Shown here: one piece after another, positions 37,825 to 46,636 of the stretch
Layout of the letters: every line of letters starts with the position of its first letter
How positions within the stretch are numbered: the stretch's first letter is position 1
Source of the DNA: Anaeromyxobacter dehalogenans 2CP-C
GTDB lineage: Bacteria; Myxococcota; Myxococcia; Myxococcales; Anaeromyxobacteraceae
Direction: 5' to 3'
DNA length: 64,000 nucleotides
Assembly: GCF_000013385.1 (NCBI RefSeq)
Contig: NC_007760.1
Location: forward strand, 2,667,001 to 2,731,000
Notes under the pieces: model-generated
The model's database searches: none
Seen by the model: the letters and a program-made list of their open reading frames with translations, nothing else
What the model was told of the DNA's origin: nothing
Position numbers and translations under genes: made by a program

Positions 37825-38667
37825 CTACAGATCCACCCGCCCGATCCGGCGCGCGGCGAGCGCCGCGGGCACCACGATCCAGAGCGCGAGCGACGACGCG
37901 AGCGCCGCGGCCGCGCCGGCGGGGCCGCCGGTGAGGCGCAGGAACGCGAGCGAGGCGGCCCCGAACGCCGCGGTGCCCTCGACGGCGAGCAGCGAGCCGG
38001 TGCGCACCGCGCCGACGGGGTTCGCGATCACCGCCACCACCAGCAGCCGCGAGGCGGTCCCGGAGGGCAGCAGGGACGCGACGCCCAGCGCCGCCACGTC
38101 GAGCAGCACCACGGCCGCGAACCAGACCACCACCGCCACCGCGAGCGCCCGCACCCGCCGGCGCCCCACCGCGCCGGCCGCGATCAGCGCCGCGATGGCC
38201 AGGAACGCCGCGGTGAGCAGGGCGGCGCCGAGGACCAGCAGCGCGTACCCTCCCCCGCCCTCCTCGCCGGCCTGAGAGAACACCACCACCCCGGCGACGC
38301 CGAAGCCGACCAGCTCGGCGGCGGAGAGCGCCGCGAACAGCCCGAGGAGCTCGCCGAGCAGGATGGTGCGGCGCGAGACGGGCTGGGCGTACAGCAGCTC
38401 GGCGGTCCCGCGCTCGGGTGCGAGCGCGAGGACGCCCATGAGCAGCGCGGCGAGCGGGACCACCAGGGCCACGAGCTCCACCAGCGACGCGCTGGTGCGC
38501 GCGAAGTCCTGGAAGCCGTGCCCGCCGGAGAGGACGTAGCCCGAGCCGGCGACGCCGAGCGCGAGCAGCGCGAACACCCCCGCGAAGATCTGCACCCAGC
38601 GCGAGCGCGCCGCGAGCAGCAGCTCCTGGCGCGCCACGAGGAGCAGCGGCGACGCGCCGGCGCTCAT
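37825..38667 (-). CDS. nosY: NosY, ABC-2 type permease for NosZ maturation
   Basis: Membrane subunit of the NosDFY complex, which helps build the copper centres of nitrous oxide reductase. The 280-residue protein has about six membrane segments and the ABC-2 signature region ELVALVVPLAALLMGVLALAPERGTAELLYAQPVSRRTILLGEL (about 65-108), where the Glu-Arg and QPVSRR motifs contact the ATPase. Its ATG overlaps the nosL stop by 4 bases. It is the last gene of the ten-gene N2O respiration operon. Confidence 0.88.
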   Translation of the reverse strand: MSAGASPLLLVARQELLLAARSRWVQIFAGVFALLALGVAGSGYVLSGGHGFQDFARTSASLVELVALVVPLAALLMGVLALAPERGTAELLYAQPVSRRTILLGELLGLFAALSAAELVGFGVAGVVVFSQAGEEGGGGYALLVLGAALLTAAFLAIAALIAAGAVGRRRVRALAVAVVVWFAAVVLLDVAALGVASLLPSGTASRLLVVAVIANPVGAVRTGSLLAVEGTAAFGAASLAFLRLTGGPAGAAAALASSLALWIVVPAALAARRIGRVDL

Positions 38668-39131
38668 CGCGCCTCCGGCGCCGACCCGGGTCCGAGGAGC
38701 TCGGCGGCGGGCACCGGGACGGCGCCCGAGGCGACCGGGTCGGCGTCGCGGGAGGCGGCGTCGGCGTGGGCGATCAGCTCCGAGCCCATGGGCGTGCGCA
38801 GCCCGGGCACCCGCGAGTACGTCGCGGCCTCGGCGCGGACCCAGGCCGACGTCCGGTGATCCGCGACGTACGCCACCGCGCCGCGCGGCACGGGGGGATG
38901 CTCGCGCAGGTAGTCGCGCAGGCAGCCCAGGTCGTCGAAGAAGCGCGGCTCCTCGTTCGGCGCGACGAGCTGCGCGGCGAACTGCGGATCCGACACCGCC
39001 ATCCGGCAGAAGGCACAGGCGTCGTTGCGCGGGTCGAGCTGCGCCGGTGCGGGCGGACCGCGCCGGCAGGCGGCGGCGCAGGCGAGGGCGCAGCCGATCG
39101 CGACGAGGCGCGCGGGGAAGCGTGCGGTCAT
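38664..39131 (-). CDS. nosL: NosL copper chaperone lipoprotein
   Basis: Delivers Cu(I) to NosD for NosZ assembly. The 155-residue protein has a lipoprotein signal (lipid Cys22 in LACAAAC) and the NosL copper motif CAFCRM with Cys39, Cys42 and Met44, followed by FFDDLGCLRDYL and VADHRTSAWVRAEAATY, standard for the family. It is anchored in the periplasm. Start and stop overlap nosF and nosY by 4 bases each, consistent with coupled synthesis of the maturation factors. Confidence 0.9.
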   Translation of the reverse strand: MTARFPARLVAIGCALACAAACRRGPPAPAQLDPRNDACAFCRMAVSDPQFAAQLVAPNEEPRFFDDLGCLRDYLREHPPVPRGAVAYVADHRTSAWVRAEAATYSRVPGLRTPMGSELIAHADAASRDADPVASGAVPVPAAELLGPGSAPEAR

Positions 39132-40027
39132 GCGGAACCCTCCACCAGCTCGCGGTACAGCGGCTCCAGGCGCCCGTCCTCGGCGGTGAGGCTGCGGATC
39201 CCGGCCCCCGCCGCGCGGGCCAGCTCGAGCGCCTGCGCGCGCAGCGCGGGCGGCCCGGGGATCACCAGCTCCTCGCCGGTCCAGCGCGTCCCGGGCGCGA
39301 GCGCGGCGAGCCGCTCGGCCAGCCCCGCGGGGCAGGCGTCGAGCCGCAGGCGCATGCGCCCCCGCGCGGCGAGGCGGTCCGCCAGCTCGCGCTGCCCGAG
39401 CGCCGCGACCAGCCGCCCGTCCACCAGGATCGCGATCCGGTCCGCGAGCCGCTCGGCGTCGCCGAGCTGGTGCGAGCTGAAGAGCACCGTCCGCCCCTCG
39501 CCGCGCCAGCGCTCGACCAGCGCGTAGAACGCCGCCAGCCCGTCGGCGTCGAGCGCCGAGGTGGGCTCGTCGAGCAGGTAGGCCCGCGCGTCCGGCAGCG
39601 CCGCCACCGCCAGGCCGAGCCGCTGGGTCATGCCGCCCGAGTACGTGCCCACCGCCCGCTCCGCCGCGCCGTCGAGCGAGGCCGCGCGGAGCGCCCGCTC
39701 CGCGGCGCCCGCCGGCGCGCCGCGCAGCCGCCGGTAGAACTCGAGGACCTCGCGGCCGGTGAGCGACTCCGGGAAGCTCACGCGCTGCGGGAGGAAGGAG
39801 AGGACGCGCCGCGCGGCCGGGTCGCGCGTGCTGGCGGGGGGCTCGCCGGCGAGCACCCTGCCCGAGGTGGGCAGCACCAGCCCCGCCGCCACCTTGAGCG
39901 AGGTGGTCTTGCCGGAGCCGTTCGGCCCGAGGAGCGCCACCACCTCGCCGGCGGCGATCTCCAGCGAGAGCGCCTCGACGGCGCGGTGGGTCCCGTAGCG
40001 CTTGGTGAGCGCCTCGAAGCGGATCAC
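39128..40027 (-). CDS. nosF: NosF, ABC transporter ATPase of the NosDFY complex
   Basis: A 299-residue ABC ATPase: Walker A GPNGSGKTT near residue 34, Q-loop FLPQRVSFP, signature YSGGMTQR near 130, Walker B AYLLDEPTSALD and H-loop SSHQ. It energises NosD/NosY during copper-centre assembly. The C-terminal 80 residues are a regulatory tail as in NosF/CcmA-like ATPases. The ATG overlaps the nosD stop by 4 bases. Confidence 0.9.
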   Translation of the reverse strand: MIRFEALTKRYGTHRAVEALSLEIAAGEVVALLGPNGSGKTTSLKVAAGLVLPTSGRVLAGEPPASTRDPAARRVLSFLPQRVSFPESLTGREVLEFYRRLRGAPAGAAERALRAASLDGAAERAVGTYSGGMTQRLGLAVAALPDARAYLLDEPTSALDADGLAAFYALVERWRGEGRTVLFSSHQLGDAERLADRIAILVDGRLVAALGQRELADRLAARGRMRLRLDACPAGLAERLAALAPGTRWTGEELVIPGPPALRAQALELARAAGAGIRSLTAEDGRLEPLYRELVEGSA

Positions 40028-41403
40028 GGGCGCCCCCGTCGCGCGGCCCGCCCGCCCAGCGCGAGCACCGCCAGCCCCAGCGCCACGGCGCCGGCCGAGC
40101 CCGCCACGCCCGCCGCCGACGCGCCGCCGCCCTCCGGGCGCGCCACCGGCACCGCGGGCAGCGCGGGCGGCCTCGCCAGCGGGGCGCGATCGACGGCCTG
40201 GATGCGGGCCAGCACCGGGAAGCTCCGCTCCGCCGCGGCGAGCGCCGAGGCCGCCACGCTCTGCGCGAGCAGATCGGCGGCGGAGAGGTTCCCGCGCAGG
40301 TGGTCGAACAGGCTGCCGAGGACGTGCGGCGCGTCGTTCCGCCCGTCGCCATCGAGGTCGAGCCCGCGGTCGTCGGACCAGTAGTTCCCGTCGAAGGAGG
40401 TGTCGGTGCGCCGGCCGACCAGGTCGAGGGTGGTGAGGTTCGCGACGAACGCGTTGCCCTCGAAGCGGACGTCGCCGCAGGAGTCGTAGAGCACGATGGC
40501 CGCGTCGGACTCGGCGATCACGTTGCGCCGGAACACGTCGCGGTACGAGCCCTCCAGGAAGACGCCGCGGGCGTTGTCGGCGATCAGGTTGTCCTCGGCG
40601 ACGACGTCGTCGCAGGCCTTGTACAGCAGCCCCACCGAGGCGAAGCCGCGGTTGTGCAGGAAGCGGTTGCGGCGGAACGCGATCCGGCGCGAGTACATGA
40701 GCACCGCGCCGGCGGCCGAGCGCTCGAACACGTTGTCCTCGAAGACGTTGTCGTCCGAGAACATGTAGTGGAGGCCGTAGCGCAGGTCGCGCGCGACGTT
40801 GCCGCGGATCACGCCGTGCGGCGAGGACTGGATGTAGAAGCCGTCGCGCGCGTCCACGACCTCGTTGCGGTCGAGCGTGAAGCCGTCGGTGTTCCAGACG
40901 TGGATCCCCGAGCCCTTCTCGCCCGGCTCCTTCGCCCGGATCCCCACCACCACGTTCCCCTCGACGCGCGCGCCGTGCGCCTCGCGCAGGTAGATGCCGA
41001 ACAGCGCGCGCTCGATGCGGCAGCCGCGGACGACCGCGTCGCGCGCGGCCAGGTGCACGCCGGCCGAGTCGCGCCCCAGGTCGCCGCCCTCGCGCCCGTC
41101 GATGTCGAAGCCCTCCACCACCACCCCGGGCGCCCGGACGCGCACGACGCTGCCCCGCCCCGAGCCGACGAGCCGGGGGCGCCCGCGCCCGAGCAGGTGG
41201 ACGGGGCGGTCGAGGTAGAGGTCGCCCACGTACGTGCCCGGGCCCACCTCGACGCGCGCGCCCGGCGGCGCCGCGTCCACCCTGGCCTGGAGCGGCGACG
41301 CCTCGCCGGGCGGCGGGCGCCCCTCCAGGCTGCCCGCCGGGATCGGCGCCATGTCGCCGGCCCGGGCGAGGAGGAGCGCGACGAGCGGCGCGACGGCGGG
41401 CAT
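40024..41403 (-). CDS. nosD: NosD, periplasmic beta-helix copper-binding maturation protein
   Basis: Receives copper from NosL and passes it to NosZ. The 459-residue protein has an N-terminal signal sequence, then a right-handed parallel beta helix (about 35-370) built of CASH/NosD repeats with visible Gly-Asn turns: VVRGCRIERALFGIYLREAH, GNVVVGIRAKEPGEKGSGIHVWNT, YGLHYMFSDDNVFEDNVF and LMYSRRIAFRRNRFLHN in part. The YMFSDDN and MYSRR blocks are typical of NosD. A C-terminal membrane anchor (about 430-452, AGSAGAVALGLAVLALGG) may hold it next to NosY. Confidence 0.92.
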   Translation of the reverse strand: MPAVAPLVALLLARAGDMAPIPAGSLEGRPPPGEASPLQARVDAAPPGARVEVGPGTYVGDLYLDRPVHLLGRGRPRLVGSGRGSVVRVRAPGVVVEGFDIDGREGGDLGRDSAGVHLAARDAVVRGCRIERALFGIYLREAHGARVEGNVVVGIRAKEPGEKGSGIHVWNTDGFTLDRNEVVDARDGFYIQSSPHGVIRGNVARDLRYGLHYMFSDDNVFEDNVFERSAAGAVLMYSRRIAFRRNRFLHNRGFASVGLLYKACDDVVAEDNLIADNARGVFLEGSYRDVFRRNVIAESDAAIVLYDSCGDVRFEGNAFVANLTTLDLVGRRTDTSFDGNYWSDDRGLDLDGDGRNDAPHVLGSLFDHLRGNLSAADLLAQSVAASALAAAERSFPVLARIQAVDRAPLARPPALPAVPVARPEGGGASAAGVAGSAGAVALGLAVLALGGRAARRGRP

Positions 41404-41407
41404 CGCC

Positions 41408-42064
41408 TCAGGGCCCGCCGCGCGGGAGCGGCGCGGCCGCCGAACGCCGGAGCGTGGCGCGCACCCCGAGGGCGAGGGCCACGGCGAGCGCGAGGCCCAC
41501 CGCGAACAGCGCGTAGGAGCCGAGGCCCGGGTACGAGTACACCTCGAAGTTCGCGAGCTGCGCGCTCCCGATCATCGGCGGCATGAAGGGCGGCACCTTC
41601 ACCGGCGCGCCGGGCGCGAGGTCGTGGCCGTAGCTGTACAGCTTGTAGCCGAACGACCAGAGCGAGAAGAGGCCGAACCAGGTGAAGACCACCAGCGAGT
41701 CCAGCAGGTCGAGCACCCGGCCCATCACCGCGGCCCGCAGGAAGACCAGCGCGAGCCCGCCCATCACGAACGGCATCCACTTGAACTCGCGGAAGTCCTC
41801 CTCCGCGAGGTCGTGCATGCCGATGTAGTGGTTGAGGAGGTTGATCTCCTTCAGGTCCTGCCCGTGGTTCCCGCCCTCGAGCTTGTAGCTGTAGATGTCC
41901 AGCCGGAGCCCGTCCCCGTACTGCGGCGCGAACATGGTGAGGTTCCAGAGCGGCGCGACGTACGTCGGGACGACGAGCAGCGCGGCGACGAGCGCGAGCA
42001 CCCGCGGCGTCGCCCCGACCGGCGCGGTGAGCAGCGCGTGGCTCCGCTCCAGCAGTCGCTTCAT
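41408..42064 (-). CDS. nosB: NosB-like membrane protein of clade II nos operons
   Basis: A 218-residue protein with four membrane segments (about 20-40, 97-117, 124-146 and 183-205) and conserved-looking periplasmic motifs: PLWNLTMFAPQYGDGLRLDIY, INLLNHYIGMHDL and PPMIGSAQLANFEVYSYPG (in part). A protein of this kind sits between nosZ and nosD in many non-denitrifier (clade II) nos operons; its function is unknown, with a role in electron transfer or copper delivery suggested. The name NosB is by position and topology and is less certain than its neighbours. It is 4 bases from nosD and 31 from nosZ. Confidence 0.6.
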   Translation of the reverse strand: MKRLLERSHALLTAPVGATPRVLALVAALLVVPTYVAPLWNLTMFAPQYGDGLRLDIYSYKLEGGNHGQDLKEINLLNHYIGMHDLAEEDFREFKWMPFVMGGLALVFLRAAVMGRVLDLLDSLVVFTWFGLFSLWSFGYKLYSYGHDLAPGAPVKVPPFMPPMIGSAQLANFEVYSYPGLGSYALFAVGLALAVALALGVRATLRRSAAAPLPRGGP

Positions 42065-42095
42065 GGCGGTCCTCCCGGCGGCGGCCGGCGCGGCG

Positions 42096-43958
42096 TCACT
42101 TCGGCTTCACCACGAGGTAGCCCTGCATCTCCTGGTGGAGCGCGGAGCAGAAGTTCGTGCAGTAGTAGGGGAACACGCCCGGCTTGTCGGCCTTGAACGT
42201 GACGGTCTTGGTCTCGCCGGGATCGAGGACGATGTTGATGTTGTAGTCGAGCAGGCCGAAGCCGTGGAGCTCGTCGGTGGTCTGCTCGATGTTGGTGAGC
42301 GCCACCTTCACCGTGTCGCCCTCGTTCACCTCGATGAGCGCCGGCGTCATGCTGGAGCGCACCACCACCACCTTCGCCAGCACCTCGGTCCCCTTGCGCG
42401 TCACCCCGGCGTCCTTCACGTCCCAGATCGCCAGCGGGTGCTTGTTCTCCTCCTTGGGGTAGACCTCGATCGGCTTCAGCTTGTCCGCCTTGATGATCTG
42501 CGCGTAGTGCGGCTCGGGCTCGGTGAACGCGTCGTAGACCAGCTTCATCTTGTCGCCCGAGATGTCCACGAGCTGCGAGGACTCGGGCTGCGACGGGCCG
42601 ACCGAGAGGTGCCGGCCGTGCGACAGCTTGTTGAGGCCCACCAGCCACTTCCCGTCCGGCGACACCGTGTCGCCCTCGGCCGCGGCGAGGTGGCCGGTCG
42701 AGTAGGACATCGGGACCTTGTCCAGCACCTCCCACGTCCCGAGCTTCCACTTCGCCAGCGCGCTGTCCACGAACAGCGAGGTGTACGCCATCCCGTCCGG
42801 CCCGAACTGCGTGTGGAGCGGCCCGAGGCCGACCGGCACCTCCGCGTCCTTGATCGACTCGTACTTCAGGACCGGGATGCCGTCCTCCTCGCCGGCGAAG
42901 TCCTTGTTCTTGATGGCGGTGAGGACCTTCTCGAAGTTGAAGGCGGTGGTGACGCCCTGGAGCTTGCCCGAGCCGACCACGTACTTGCCGTCGGGCGAGA
43001 CGTCCACGCCGTGCGGCGACTTCCCGCAGGGCATCAGGTACACGAGGCCGGGGACGTTCTTCGGGTCGAGCACCTTCACGCCGCCGATGAGCTCGCCCTT
43101 CCCCTCCGCCGCGGCCTTCTCCGCGAGGCGCCAGTCGATGGCCGCGATGTAGTCGCGGTCGCGCTGCGAGGCGGTGACCTCGAGCTTGCCGGTGGCGCGC
43201 TCCGAGTTGTAGCAGGTGAGGAAGAACCAGCCCTCGGACAGCTTCTTGCCCGCGTCGCCGAGGTCCCAGTCGAAGGGCGGCAGCAGCACCTGCCAGCCCA
43301 GGGACATCTCGCCGGTCTTCGGATCGACCTTGATGCCGGCCGCGACGCCCTTGTACTCGCTGGCGTAGCGGTCGATGGACACCGCCCGCCCCTTCGGGAT
43401 GGGGATGGAGAACCGCGAGGACATGAGGATGTACTCGCTGTTCGGGGTGATGAAGGTGGACCCGTGGTTGCCGGAGATGTTCGGCACCGGCCCGAGGATC
43501 TGCCGGGTCTTGAAGTCGCGCAGGTCGATGCGCGCCACCCGCCCGTTCATCTCGTTCACGAACAGCCAGCGCCCGTCGTAGTCGCCGCCGGTCTCGGAGA
43601 GCGCCGGGTGGTGCACGTCACCCCAGGTGAGCTTGCCGAGCATGGCCTTCGTCTCGTCGTCGTAGCCGTAGCCCGTGCCCGAGTACGGGGAGAACACCGG
43701 GATGGTGGTGATGTGGCGCATCGACGGGATGCCGTAGACGAAGACCTGCCCGGAGTGCCCGCCGGACGAGAACATGTAGTACTCGTCGAGATCTCCCGGC
43801 GGCACGTAGGTCTTCTCGGCCGCCACCGCGATGTCCGACGCCGCGGCCGGGCGCTTCGAGCCCTTCGGCTTGCTGGGCGGGCAGCCCACGGCCAGCGCCA
43901 GCGCCCCCACCGCCGCGAGCGCCACGGCGATCCTCGTCCAGAGCTTCGTGTCGGCCAT
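42096..43958 (-). CDS. nosZ: nitrous oxide reductase NosZ, Sec-type (clade II)
   Basis: Reduces N2O to N2 in the periplasm. The 620-residue protein has no twin-arginine motif; its signal (TRIAVALAAVGALALAVGC, Cys26) is Sec-type and may be a lipobox. The seven-bladed propeller carries the CuZ histidines in DVHHPALSETGGDYDGR, NHGSTF, PHGVDVSPDG, GPLHTQFGPDG and SHGRHLS (in part). The C-terminal cupredoxin domain has the CuA ligands C600, C604, H608 and M611 in CTNFCSALHQEM plus a His in DELHGFG. All key ligands are present, so a functional enzyme is expected. It is preceded directly by a cytochrome bc-type electron pathway and followed by its maturation genes. Confidence 0.96.
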   Translation of the reverse strand: MADTKLWTRIAVALAAVGALALAVGCPPSKPKGSKRPAAASDIAVAAEKTYVPPGDLDEYYMFSSGGHSGQVFVYGIPSMRHITTIPVFSPYSGTGYGYDDETKAMLGKLTWGDVHHPALSETGGDYDGRWLFVNEMNGRVARIDLRDFKTRQILGPVPNISGNHGSTFITPNSEYILMSSRFSIPIPKGRAVSIDRYASEYKGVAAGIKVDPKTGEMSLGWQVLLPPFDWDLGDAGKKLSEGWFFLTCYNSERATGKLEVTASQRDRDYIAAIDWRLAEKAAAEGKGELIGGVKVLDPKNVPGLVYLMPCGKSPHGVDVSPDGKYVVGSGKLQGVTTAFNFEKVLTAIKNKDFAGEEDGIPVLKYESIKDAEVPVGLGPLHTQFGPDGMAYTSLFVDSALAKWKLGTWEVLDKVPMSYSTGHLAAAEGDTVSPDGKWLVGLNKLSHGRHLSVGPSQPESSQLVDISGDKMKLVYDAFTEPEPHYAQIIKADKLKPIEVYPKEENKHPLAIWDVKDAGVTRKGTEVLAKVVVVRSSMTPALIEVNEGDTVKVALTNIEQTTDELHGFGLLDYNINIVLDPGETKTVTFKADKPGVFPYYCTNFCSALHQEMQGYLVVKPK

Positions 43959-43981
43959 GTCTGCCTCCGTCTTGGAGATGA

Positions 43982-45268
43982 TCAGCGGGCGGGCGTCTTC
44001 CGGACGGGCGCCTTCGGCCCCGGGGTCCTCTGCTCGGACGCCGGCTCCGCCGGCGCCTTCGTCCCGGCGGCCGCCTTCTGCTTCAGGTGCTCGGCGTACG
44101 CCTCGCGCACCTTCTGGATCGCCATGTCGAGCTGCGCCGGCGTCAGGATGATCTGGCGCGAGAGGACCACCGCCATCGTGCCGGTCGGCGCCCGCAGGAA
44201 GTCGTCCAGCGTGCGCCCGAAGCGCGCCTGGACGTCCTCCACCGCGATGGAGAGGTCGGGGCCGATCTGCGCCGGGCTCTTCACGCCCAGCGAGGACACG
44301 TTGTGGCAGATGAAGCAGCCGGTCTTCACGAACCACGCGCCCGGCCCGTGCAGCATCCGCTGCTCCTCCTCCACCTCGGCCGGCGTCTGCGGGTCGGTGC
44401 GGGGCGCGCCGCGCAGGTACGCCGCCGGCAGCTCGACCTTGCGCCACGACATCACCAGCATCGCGAGCGACTGCACCTGCGCGGTGGTGAAGTTGAAGTT
44501 CGGCATCACCGTCTCGGGGACGATGGCCTTCGGCTCGCGGAAGTGCGCCACGTGCCAGGCGAACATGGTCTGCTGCCCGAGCAGGCGCGTGTAGTCGAAC
44601 TGCTCCGGCGCCTTGTCGCCCTCGAACGTGAGATCGGGGCCGATGCTGCCGCCGCGCCCGTTGATCACGTGGCAGGCGCGGCAGCCCTTCTGCGCCACCA
44701 GGGCCTTCGCGTCGTTGATCGCCTTCGACCCGGCCGTCTCGCGGTCGTAGCGGTGGCACACGTTGCAGTTCATCTGCAGCAGCGCGCCCTTGTCGGTCGC
44801 GAGCGAGTACTCCGCGCCGAGCGTCGCGCCGAGCACCGGCTCCTCCCAGAACTGGACCGGCCCGTGGGCGGCCTCGACGTCCACCGCGTAGCCCTGCCCG
44901 CCGTGGCAGGCGGTGCACCCGTAGCGCTCCAGCGGGTGCGCCGCGAGGATCGCCGGCGGGTGCGTGCGGAACGGGTGCTCGGCGTCCTCGAAGCCCTTCC
45001 ACGTGACCGCCTGGTGGCACATCGGGCAGCGATCCGCGTGGCGCAGCGCCGGCACCCAGAGCTGCAGCATGCCCGAGGGCACGGTGCGGGCCTTCTCCGC
45101 CCCGAGCTTCGCCTCCACCTGGTTCCGGAACTCCCACTGGTAGTAGCGCCAGTCGTGGGACCAGTCCTTCCAGGCGAACAGGCCGAGCGAGACGACCAGC
45201 GCGGCGCCGACCAGCGCGAGGATCAGCCGGTCGCGGCGACGGTACGGCGATGGGGTGCGCTGTTCCAT
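43982..45268 (-). CDS. membrane-anchored pentaheme cytochrome c
   Basis: A 428-residue c-type cytochrome with an N-terminal membrane anchor (about 14-33) and five CXXCH heme sites: CPMCH 81-85, CTACH 118-122, CNVCH 158-162, CRACH 186-190 and CFICH 298-302. The last is in a separate C-terminal mono-heme domain, followed by a Lys/Ala/Pro-rich tail. Position between the cytochrome b and nosZ genes (gaps of 2 and 23 bases) makes it the likely electron carrier from the Rieske/b complex to the CuA centre of NosZ. The multiheme cyt c1 replacement is unlike the standard mono-heme cytochrome c1. Confidence 0.9.
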   Translation of the reverse strand: MEQRTPSPYRRRDRLILALVGAALVVSLGLFAWKDWSHDWRYYQWEFRNQVEAKLGAEKARTVPSGMLQLWVPALRHADRCPMCHQAVTWKGFEDAEHPFRTHPPAILAAHPLERYGCTACHGGQGYAVDVEAAHGPVQFWEEPVLGATLGAEYSLATDKGALLQMNCNVCHRYDRETAGSKAINDAKALVAQKGCRACHVINGRGGSIGPDLTFEGDKAPEQFDYTRLLGQQTMFAWHVAHFREPKAIVPETVMPNFNFTTAQVQSLAMLVMSWRKVELPAAYLRGAPRTDPQTPAEVEEEQRMLHGPGAWFVKTGCFICHNVSSLGVKSPAQIGPDLSIAVEDVQARFGRTLDDFLRAPTGTMAVVLSRQIILTPAQLDMAIQKVREAYAEHLKQKAAAGTKAPAEPASEQRTPGPKAPVRKTPAR

Positions 45269-45270
45269 GG

Positions 45271-46626
45271 TCAGATCCGCGTCGGGAGCTGCGGCCAGGC
45301 CTGCCACGGCCAGTACAGGTTCCAGTACGGTCCGCGCGCGAACAGGCCGATGTAGGTGAGGACGAGCACCACCAGCACGATCAGGAGGAAGACCAGGTTC
45401 TGCGTCCGGCGGCTCCGCGGGAACCAGCGCCCCGCCGCCGAGGCCGGGCTCCGGTCGAGCCACGGCCACGCGACCATCAGCGCGACCAGCAGGCCGGGCA
45501 GGATCACGCCGCCGAGGAACGCGCCGTTCACGGTGAACGAGCCGATCCGGAACGTCGTGTCGGTCACCAGCTCCTGCAGCCACAGGAAGTACCAGGGCGC
45601 CTTGGCCGGGTTCGGCGTGACGAGCGGGTTGGCGGGCTCCTCCAGCGGCGACGGGATCAGCACCGCCAGGATGCTCACCACCGCCATGGTGCCGAGGACC
45701 ACGATGGCCGCGCGGCGGGTCAGGTCCGGCACAGAGCTCACCGTGGTCTCCGGCCGCTCCACCGAGGTGGCGCGGATGGTCGGGTGCGTGCCGCGGGCGA
45801 TGCCGAGCAGCGAGTAGGTCTTGGTGGCCGCGGCCGGGACCTCCGCCGGGGCCGGGAGCGCGACCGCGCGGTCGGCGCAGGCGAGCCCGCCGTCCTTGCG
45901 GATGCGCCACATGTGGTAGGCGAGCAGCGCGAACAGCGCGCCGGGCAGCACGATGACGTGGAGCACGTAGAAGCGGATCAGCGTGGGCTGGTCGATGGTG
46001 CGGCCGCCCAGCATCAGCTCGCGCAGCTCCTCGCCCACGAGCGGGACCGCCGAGGCGATGTTGGTCCCCACCGTCACCGCCCAGTAGGCGAGCTGGTCCC
46101 ACGGCAGCAGGTAGCCGGTGAAGGAGAGGAACAGCGTGACGAGCAGCATCACCACGCCGAGGATCCAGTTCCACTCGCGCCGCTGCCCGCGCCCGACGCC
46201 GTTCTTGTAGCCGCCGGTCAGGAACACGCGGACCAGGTGCAGGAACACCGCGGCGACCATGAGGTGCGCGGACAGCCGGTGGACCGAGCGGATCCAGGAG
46301 CCGAACGTCACCACGTACTCGATGTCCTTCACCGAGCCGTAGGCCCGCTCCACCGACGGCACGTGCAGGAACAGCAGCGGCAGGCCCGAGACCACCAGCA
46401 GGAGGAGCAGCGCCGCCGAGACCGTGCCGAGCCAGAGCGAGTACCGCCACTCCAGCGAGGCCCGCAGCGCCTTCGCCGGGAACCAGTGGAGCAGGAAGTT
46501 CGCGACGATCGCGTCGCCCGCCTCGCGGTCGGACGCGGGCCGCAGGCTCCACAGCGGGCGGGGGTGGACGCCGGGCGCGGCGGCCGGCGCGGGCGAGCTC
46601 ACCGACGGTTCGGGCAGGGTGGCCAC
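45271..46626 (-). CDS. cytochrome b subunit of a quinol:cytochrome c oxidoreductase (b6/subunit IV fused)
   Basis: A 451-residue membrane protein with about eight segments. The b6-like half has heme ligands in HRLSAHLMVAAVFLHLVRVF (two His 14 apart) and FYVLHVIVLPGALFALLAYHMWRI (two His), i.e. two b hemes, and the Qo-site GxxLPWDQLAYWA. The subunit IV-like half has NPAKAPWYFLWLQEL, the counterpart of the PEWY motif, where the Glu of PEWY is replaced (APWY). It works with the downstream Rieske-type and multiheme c genes to oxidise quinol. It lies 2 bases before the pentaheme gene and 10 after the Rieske gene. Confidence 0.92.
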   Translation of the reverse strand: MATLPEPSVSSPAPAAAPGVHPRPLWSLRPASDREAGDAIVANFLLHWFPAKALRASLEWRYSLWLGTVSAALLLLLVVSGLPLLFLHVPSVERAYGSVKDIEYVVTFGSWIRSVHRLSAHLMVAAVFLHLVRVFLTGGYKNGVGRGQRREWNWILGVVMLLVTLFLSFTGYLLPWDQLAYWAVTVGTNIASAVPLVGEELRELMLGGRTIDQPTLIRFYVLHVIVLPGALFALLAYHMWRIRKDGGLACADRAVALPAPAEVPAAATKTYSLLGIARGTHPTIRATSVERPETTVSSVPDLTRRAAIVVLGTMAVVSILAVLIPSPLEEPANPLVTPNPAKAPWYFLWLQELVTDTTFRIGSFTVNGAFLGGVILPGLLVALMVAWPWLDRSPASAAGRWFPRSRRTQNLVFLLIVLVVLVLTYIGLFARGPYWNLYWPWQAWPQLPTRI

Positions 46627-46636
46627 GGTCGCCTCC

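Noticed and set aside
36247-38859. Long plus-strand frame of 870 codons over the patatin and nosY genes, and similar long frames elsewhere (for example 25700-29317 minus, 1359-3400 plus)
   Set aside because: Translations are Arg/Pro/Ala/Gly low-complexity, without domains, and lie opposite or out of frame with well-identified genes; these are normal shadows in very GC-rich DNA.
43876-43958. Twin-arginine signal in NosZ
   Set aside because: No RR pair precedes the hydrophobic core (KLWTRIAV only); this fits the Sec-type clade II enzyme.
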